From contig NZ_CP015772.1 of the NCBI RefSeq assembly GCF_001654455.1, positions 5,518,001-5,582,000 on the forward strand: a stretch of 64,000 nucleotides of DNA, given 5' to 3'. Below the pieces are notes generated by a model. It did no database searches. It had not been told where the DNA came from and saw only the letters and a program-made list of their open reading frames with translations. Positions 59,551 to 64,000 of the stretch are shown piece after piece. The first letter of the stretch is position 1, and each line of letters starts with the position of its first letter. Source of the DNA: Niabella ginsenosidivorans (GTDB taxonomy: Bacteria > Bacteroidota > Bacteroidia > Chitinophagales > Chitinophagaceae). A program made the position numbers and the translations under genes.

Positions 59551-61206
59551 ATGAAGTATTGCCCAATTACAAGACTTGCCGGGATGCTTTTTGCGCTACT
59601 GTGCTTTCATTCTGCCCTGCCCGCACAGAACGGAATTAAATTGATTCCCCTACCTGCAATATTGACCGCCAGGGCGGGCTCTTTTATAATTGGGAACAGT
59701 ACTGCACTTGTGTACAACAGCAGGAATGCGCAATTGAAAGCCATTGCCCGTCTTTTCCAGGATCATATTAAAGAATTATCAGGAATAGAACTGAACGCCA
59801 GTTCCGGCAGGGGTTCCGGCTCCCGGATCGTTTTTCATATTGTGCCCGGCGCTGGTTTGGGAAATGAAGGGTATACGCTAAATGTTGCTCGCGGGCAAAT
59901 AGACATTACAGCGGCAACAGCCTCCGGAATATTTTATGGTGTTCAGACCCTGTTGCAAACCCTGCCCGCCATCCGCACCAATGAGCCGCTGCAGGTGCCC
60001 TGCATGTGGGTAAAAGACCGGCCACGCTTTGCCTGGCGGGGTCTTATGCTGGATGTAAGCCGTCATTTCTTTTCACCGGAAATGGTGAAACAGCTTATTG
60101 ATATCATGGCATCTTTCAAAATGAATGTGCTTCACTGGCATTTAACAGATGACCAGGGCTGGCGTATAGAAATAAAAAAGTACCCGCGGCTTACATCTGT
60201 TGGCGCATGGCGCATGGAAAAGGACGAAGCGCTCTTTTACCAAAAAGACACCGCTGCACTGAAAGGCAAACCTTCCTGTAGATATGGCGGGTATTACACC
60301 CGGGAGCAGGTGAAAGACATTATTGCTTATGCGGCATTGCGCAACATTTCCATCGTGCCGGAGATTGAAATGCCCGGTCATTCCGGGGCCGCACTGGCAG
60401 CCTATCCGGAATATTCCTGCTCCGGCACCCCGCAGCCGGTTCCCAATACCCAGCTTTCCGGAAACTTCGATTGGTTTCATTCCAACTATTGCCCCGGCAA
60501 CCCGGCCACTTATACGTTCCTGCAAAATATTCTTACCGAGGTAACTGATCTCTTCCCTTCAAAGTATATTCATATAGGGGGTGATGAGGTAAATAAAAAA
60601 GACTGGAAGACCTGTCCCCGTTGCCAGGCGCTTATGCAAAAAGAACAGCTGAAAACGGAAGAAGCATTGCAAAGTTATTTCATCCGGCGTATGGAGCAGT
60701 TCATCCGCTCCAGGGGCAAAAGATTAATTGGCTGGGAAGAAATACTGGAAGGAGACAGTCTGGCTCCTGATGCCGCCGTTATGAGCTGGATCGGTGAAAA
60801 AAGAGGCATTGAAGCGGCCAGGAAACACCATGCTGTAATTATGTGCCCTGGCAACCCGCTTTATCTCAACCGGCATCAAACAGCCAATAGCCGGTATGAG
60901 GCCCATGCACCCTCCTTCTCTATTAATACATTGGAAAAGGTGTACGCATACGATCCGCTACCGGCCGTACTTTCAACCGGGGAGCAGCAATATGTGCTGG
61001 GCACCCAGGCGGTTCTGTGGACAGAGTTTATCAAATCCGTAGATCAGGTGCAGTATATGCTTTTCCCCCGCTTATGCGCATTAGCAGAGATAGCATGGAC
61101 GCCCCGGGCAAAGCAAGACTTTTGGTCGTTTAAAAAAAGATTAAAACCGAGGCTTACTGCATTTGAACAAACCGGTATCCGCTTTTTCAATAAGGAAAGA
61201 TTTTAA
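59551..61206 (+). CDS. Exported beta-N-acetylhexosaminidase, GH20
   Basis: Enzyme of 551 aa that releases terminal GlcNAc or GalNAc. Signal peptide (about 1-25), GH20b domain (about 28-150), then the TIM barrel with RFAWRGLMLDVSRHFF, VLHWHLTDDQGWRIEIK and the catalytic Asp-Glu pair in YIHIGGDEVNKKDW. It closes the second utilisation locus and probably acts after sulfate removal. Confidence 0.95.
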   Translation: MKYCPITRLAGMLFALLCFHSALPAQNGIKLIPLPAILTARAGSFIIGNSTALVYNSRNAQLKAIARLFQDHIKELSGIELNASSGRGSGSRIVFHIVPGAGLGNEGYTLNVARGQIDITAATASGIFYGVQTLLQTLPAIRTNEPLQVPCMWVKDRPRFAWRGLMLDVSRHFFSPEMVKQLIDIMASFKMNVLHWHLTDDQGWRIEIKKYPRLTSVGAWRMEKDEALFYQKDTAALKGKPSCRYGGYYTREQVKDIIAYAALRNISIVPEIEMPGHSGAALAAYPEYSCSGTPQPVPNTQLSGNFDWFHSNYCPGNPATYTFLQNILTEVTDLFPSKYIHIGGDEVNKKDWKTCPRCQALMQKEQLKTEEALQSYFIRRMEQFIRSRGKRLIGWEEILEGDSLAPDAAVMSWIGEKRGIEAARKHHAVIMCPGNPLYLNRHQTANSRYEAHAPSFSINTLEKVYAYDPLPAVLSTGEQQYVLGTQAVLWTEFIKSVDQVQYMLFPRLCALAEIAWTPRAKQDFWSFKKRLKPRLTAFEQTGIRFFNKERF

Positions 61207-61533
61207 AACGGTAATATCATGGCCGGTTTATTTGGTGGGTGCTTGCTGCTCGTTATTGGTTCTATGCCTTCGCGGGCCACCCTTCAGTTTTCTCTGACAT
61301 CCTGGTAATTCACAGAACTTCAAAAAGCCCTCGGAATCTTTCTTAATTCCGGTTCTCCTCATTTTTTTAGTAAATTGGTTTAAAAATAAATCTCTTGGAA
61401 AATAAACAGCTGTTTTCAACGTTATAATCTTGGGTTAATCATCTGTATTTGTACAGATCTGATAGGGTAAATACCGTGCTTCACGGAATACAGGAGCGCT
61501 TCCCATTGATAACTCTGATCAATTATTCGTTCT
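61207..61533. other. Gene-free gap before the chorismate mutase
   Basis: 327 bp without a convincing gene. It holds a short CCGTG-CTT-CACGG hairpin near 61480. The 63-codon minus-strand frame at 61228-61419 has no supporting features. Confidence 0.55.
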
Positions 61534-61893
61534 ATGATTAAAAAAATAATAGGCAGTGTAAGTATTATTCTCTGCTTCTATACAGGAAAGGTTCAGGCAC
61601 AGGACACCTTAAGCTACTATCGCAAACAGATCGATACACTGGATAAACAACTGGTCGATCTGCTGGGGCAGCGGATGAAGGCCGCACGCGCCATTGGCAT
61701 CTATAAAATGGATCATAAGATCGGGGTCGTTCAATCCGCCCGCTTTGAAGAAGTATTGAAGGCTGCCATTCAGCAAGGCAAGACCCGGCAGCTCTCGGAA
61801 GAATTTATAAGAGCTTTATACAACGATATTCATAAGGAAAGCATACACCAGCAGGAACTGCTGCAGGCTGAAAGAAAGCAGGCTGGAAAATAA
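61534..61893 (+). CDS. Exported AroQ-type chorismate mutase
   Basis: Protein of 119 aa with an N-terminal signal peptide (KIIGSVSIILCFYTGKVQAQ) and an all-helical AroQ domain: YRKQIDTLDKQLVDLLGQRM, ARAIGIYKMDHKIGVVQ, then RFEEVLKAAIQQG. The Arg and Lys residues that hold chorismate are at the expected spacing. The reaction turns chorismate into prephenate, but the export signal places it in the periplasm, as in the AroQ-gamma enzymes of some pathogens. No aromatic amino acid gene is adjacent. Confidence 0.85.
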   Translation: MIKKIIGSVSIILCFYTGKVQAQDTLSYYRKQIDTLDKQLVDLLGQRMKAARAIGIYKMDHKIGVVQSARFEEVLKAAIQQGKTRQLSEEFIRALYNDIHKESIHQQELLQAERKQAGK

Positions 61894-62580
61894 CCTTCGT
61901 TCATTGTGCGATACTATTGGGTTGAACACCGGTACAGCGTTAATAATAGTCAAACATAAAAGGGTAGCATTAGGCTGCAGTAAACAGGTTTATTGAATCC
62001 GGACCTCGGATGACAAAAATGATTGTCATAGCCTGACGAACCATGAGCAGCAATAAAAAAATCACCTCCGAGCGACGTTCAGTCGGGCAGGCCTCGTCAG
62101 GTTGCCAATGACAGATGTGTTATTGTTTTGAAAATCAACCTTTCTTATTGTCATGCCGTTCCGATAATTCGGAATTGTTTCGGCATCTATGTATCGCTCA
62201 CCCGGGCCCTGAAACAGGAGTAGGCCCTGAAATAATCCCGATCGCTAACGAGACCAGGTGACCATAAGCGCGTTTGTCATCACCTCATCCGAACTTTCGG
62301 ATGATTAGGCCCTGTCAAAAAACTGCCAATGACAGATGGAATTATGCATTGAGGACCAATGATACGTTCGTCATCCGAATGTTCGGATCCGAGCGAAGCC
62401 GGGGAGGCTCTGAAATATTGAAGTGTTCGATGATTGAGAAATCCTTCGACTTCTTCCGCTATCGCGGAATGCGCTGCCAATGACACATTTGTAAGTAACT
62501 GATTTGTACTATTCTTTTCGCATCCACATGTATACCTTATTTAAAGCTTCCCTGGTATTTTTTTATTTGTACCTTTTTGC

Positions 62581-62675
62581 TTGTCCAAAAAGGTACCCAA
62601 AAAAGACTCCCGAAATCGGTTACGGCACGATTTCGGGGAGCACTTCTATCGGCTTCAGCATATAGTGGTATGTTT
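62581..62675 (-). repeat. Dispersed intergenic repeat A, copy 2
   Basis: Inverted relative to the copy at 12299-12414. Read on the minus strand it gives CATACCACTATATGCTGAAG, then GCCGATAG, GTGCCGTAACC, a CCGAAATC/GATTTCGG hairpin and CCTTTTTGG in the same order. Confidence 0.6.
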
Positions 62676-62940
62676 CGCTGAAAGCGAAACGCTCAGCTGT
62701 TGAATTGCTATCATTAAGCTGATATAGCCCTACATTTAGAAAACGCTTTCAATTTGAAAGAACAAATAAATACGTCATCGCATCATTGATTTGGGCCACC
62801 AATAATTTACTCAGGGTGACAGTCTACAGTCTGTTATTATTGTTCAGTAGTGGCTGACAGCACTTGTTATTTACCGTATGATGGGTGCATCTTTCCCTAC
62901 CAGCCAAATGGAAGTATGCGGACGGATATAAAAACTACTC

Positions 62941-62984
62941 TGTTCTGCGCTATTCTGCGTTCCGATGCTTCGGAACAGTGGGAG
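62941..62984 (-). repeat. Dispersed hairpin repeat B, copy 2
   Basis: Inverted copy of 59457-59496. On the minus strand it reads CTCCCACTG, then GTTCCGAAGCATCGGAAC and CGCAGAATAGCGCAG. Confidence 0.6.
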
Positions 62985-63061
62985 TTATGAAACAACATGC
63001 CGGCAGGATGGAGCAAGGATTTGCCTGGTTGAAGTTGCTATAAAGCTCCATTCAATTAATG

Positions 63062-63069
63062 TATATTTG
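63062..63069 (+). promoter_or_regulatory. Candidate -7 box of the AraC regulator
   Basis: TATATTTG fits TAnnTTTG and lies 28 bp before the ATG at 63097. It supports that start over the longer frame from 62965, which would begin upstream of this box. Confidence 0.4.
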
Positions 63070-63096
63070 CCGGAAAGAGCACCGCTACGCAAAAAC

Positions 63097-63930
63097 ATGT
63101 TATCTCCCGCAATACAGCATCAGGAATTTGAACCACCCGAAGAGTTACAGGATACCATAAAGTGCTTCTGGTACAACAGAAGGAATACCGGGGCAATACA
63201 AACCGGTTTTGAAGTGCTGCCTGACGGCTATGCTGAAATTATTTTTCATTTCGGAAGCACCTGTAGTGTTTTTTACAATGGGCGCCTGCAGCCGTTACCA
63301 TCCCCGTTTATGATGGGACTGCTGGATCAGCCGGTCCTTTTTTATACAGAAAACCGTTTGGAGATCATTGGTATCCGCTGCTTTCCCTGGGCCGTGTTCG
63401 AGCTGCTCGCACTGCCGCCCGGCAAAGAAGGAGCACGCCTGTTGGAGCATCCGGTTGCCCGGCTTCAATCCCCGCTGGCAAAGCAGGTACAGGCTGGTAA
63501 GATAGATGAAGCGCTGGTTGCTGTAAAACAATATTTCCTGGATGCACGGTCGCGCGTTGCTGCCAACAGTATGCTATTCAAAGCGGGGGTTGCTATGAGA
63601 AAAACAAACGGTACCCTGTCGGTAAGCCAGGTAGCGGCGGCGGCGCATACCACGGTTCGCACGCTGGAAAGGAAGTTCAGGCAATCATCCGGATATACGG
63701 TCAAAGACGTATCCGGCCTGATGCGTTTTGAGCAGGTGCGTAACCGGTTATGGCTTTATCCGGACACCAGCATTGCCGGCCTTGCGCAGGAACTGGACTA
63801 TACGGATCAACCCCACCTGAGCCGGGAGTTCAGGCGCTACAGCGGTACTACCCCCGCGGCATTTGCACGTAAAGCAAGGAAAGAGCAGCAGGCATATTTC
63901 CACAATGATTTTTTTTCCCTGGCAACATAA
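63097..63930 (+). CDS. AraC-family transcriptional regulator
   Basis: Regulator of about 277 aa. The N-terminal part (about 10-150, PPEELQDTIKCFWYNRR and GFEVLPDGYAEIIFHFG) matches the DUF6597-type sensor of Bacteroidota AraC proteins. The C-terminal HTH_18 domain has LSVSQVAAAAHTTVRTLERK and the second helix-turn-helix SIAGLAQELDYTDQPHLSRE plus FRRYSGTTPAAFARKARK. It is probably a stand-alone gene; the ligand and targets are unknown. The window ends 70 bp after it with no further gene visible. Confidence 0.92.
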   Translation: MLSPAIQHQEFEPPEELQDTIKCFWYNRRNTGAIQTGFEVLPDGYAEIIFHFGSTCSVFYNGRLQPLPSPFMMGLLDQPVLFYTENRLEIIGIRCFPWAVFELLALPPGKEGARLLEHPVARLQSPLAKQVQAGKIDEALVAVKQYFLDARSRVAANSMLFKAGVAMRKTNGTLSVSQVAAAAHTTVRTLERKFRQSSGYTVKDVSGLMRFEQVRNRLWLYPDTSIAGLAQELDYTDQPHLSREFRRYSGTTPAAFARKARKEQQAYFHNDFFSLAT

Positions 63931-64000
63931 TAAACCTTCCTTCTTTATTTTTTGTATAGAACTATTTTTTTAGGCCGGGCAGCAGTAACTCCGGTTGAGC

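Larger units (their letters stand above)
61894..63096. other. Gene-poor region with multiple short repeats
   Basis: About 1.2 kb without a credible gene. Holds at least three copies of a GCCAATGACA-type motif (near 62105, 62326 and 62475), palindromes CATCCGAAC/TTTCGGATGA and similar, repeat A copy 2 and repeat B copy 2. Open frames in this part are short and have no protein-like features. Confidence 0.65.

Noticed and set aside
61228-61419. 63-codon minus-strand frame
   Set aside because: No start context, no recognisable domain, strongly biased basic composition; probably chance.

Overview
The window looks like a chromosomal segment of a Bacteroidota bacterium, most likely of the family Chitinophagaceae (inference). 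The signs are two SusC/SusD glycan-uptake pairs, a FecI/FecR-type sigma/anti-sigma pair, promoters of the TTTG / TAnnTTTG type, tRNA genes without an encoded CCA end, BACON, DUF3857 and DUF1080 proteins, and almost no Shine-Dalgarno sequences. No genus can be assigned from the sequence alone.

Layout. 0.2-4.7 kb: two-component pair, a ketosynthase/acyl-carrier-protein pair and pheS. 4.7-6.4 kb: an ORF6N protein, an unusual tRNA-like RNA gene with its own promoter and terminator, and an Lrp/AsnC regulator. 6.4-12 kb: an oligopeptide-type ABC permease, a membrane glycosyltransferase, an alpha/beta hydrolase, a MarR regulator and an acyl-CoA dehydrogenase. 12-12.8 kb: a gene-free stretch carrying a dispersed repeat. 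12.8-16.7 kb: two overlapping DUF3857/transglutaminase-like exported proteins. 16.7-27.5 kb: a pectin utilisation locus (SusC, SusD, pectate lyase, acetylesterase, pectin methylesterase) facing a LacI regulator and mannonate dehydratase. 27.6-31.1 kb: housekeeping genes, including a frameshifted small gene and a 2-oxoacid:ferredoxin oxidoreductase beta subunit without its alpha partner. 31.3-33.6 kb: an AT-rich patch of integron-like cassettes separated by attC-like palindromes, next to a decayed IntI-like tyrosine recombinase. 33.6-40.4 kb: mfd, a gluconate-type permease with glycerate kinase, and a flavin reductase.

40.5-49.9 kb is a compact integrative element of about 9.36 kb in the 3' end of a tRNA-Arg(CCU) gene. 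It is bounded by a 13-bp direct repeat. It carries an integrase, an excisionase-like protein, a RecA-fold helicase, a zinc-finger/Toprim primase-like protein, two sets of iteron-like repeats, a phage-type small DUF5681-like protein, a terminator, and an Mrr-type restriction endonuclease followed by two very small genes. No relaxase or transfer genes are visible, so the plan resembles a phage satellite or a minimal mobilisable element.

50-61.2 kb is a second utilisation locus: ECF sigma, FecR, SusC, SusD, a BACON lipoprotein, an S1 sulfatase and a GH20 hexosaminidase. Together they suggest capture and desulfation of a sulfated N-acetylhexosamine glycan. It is followed by an exported chorismate mutase, a 1.2-kb gene-poor stretch with hairpin-rich dispersed repeats, and an AraC regulator.

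Four items deserve most attention: the tRNA-like RNA with a 90-nt variable region (5549-5710), the cassette/attC-like patch (31.3-33.6 kb), the tRNA-Arg element with its iterons and Mrr module, and the dispersed inverted intergenic repeats.
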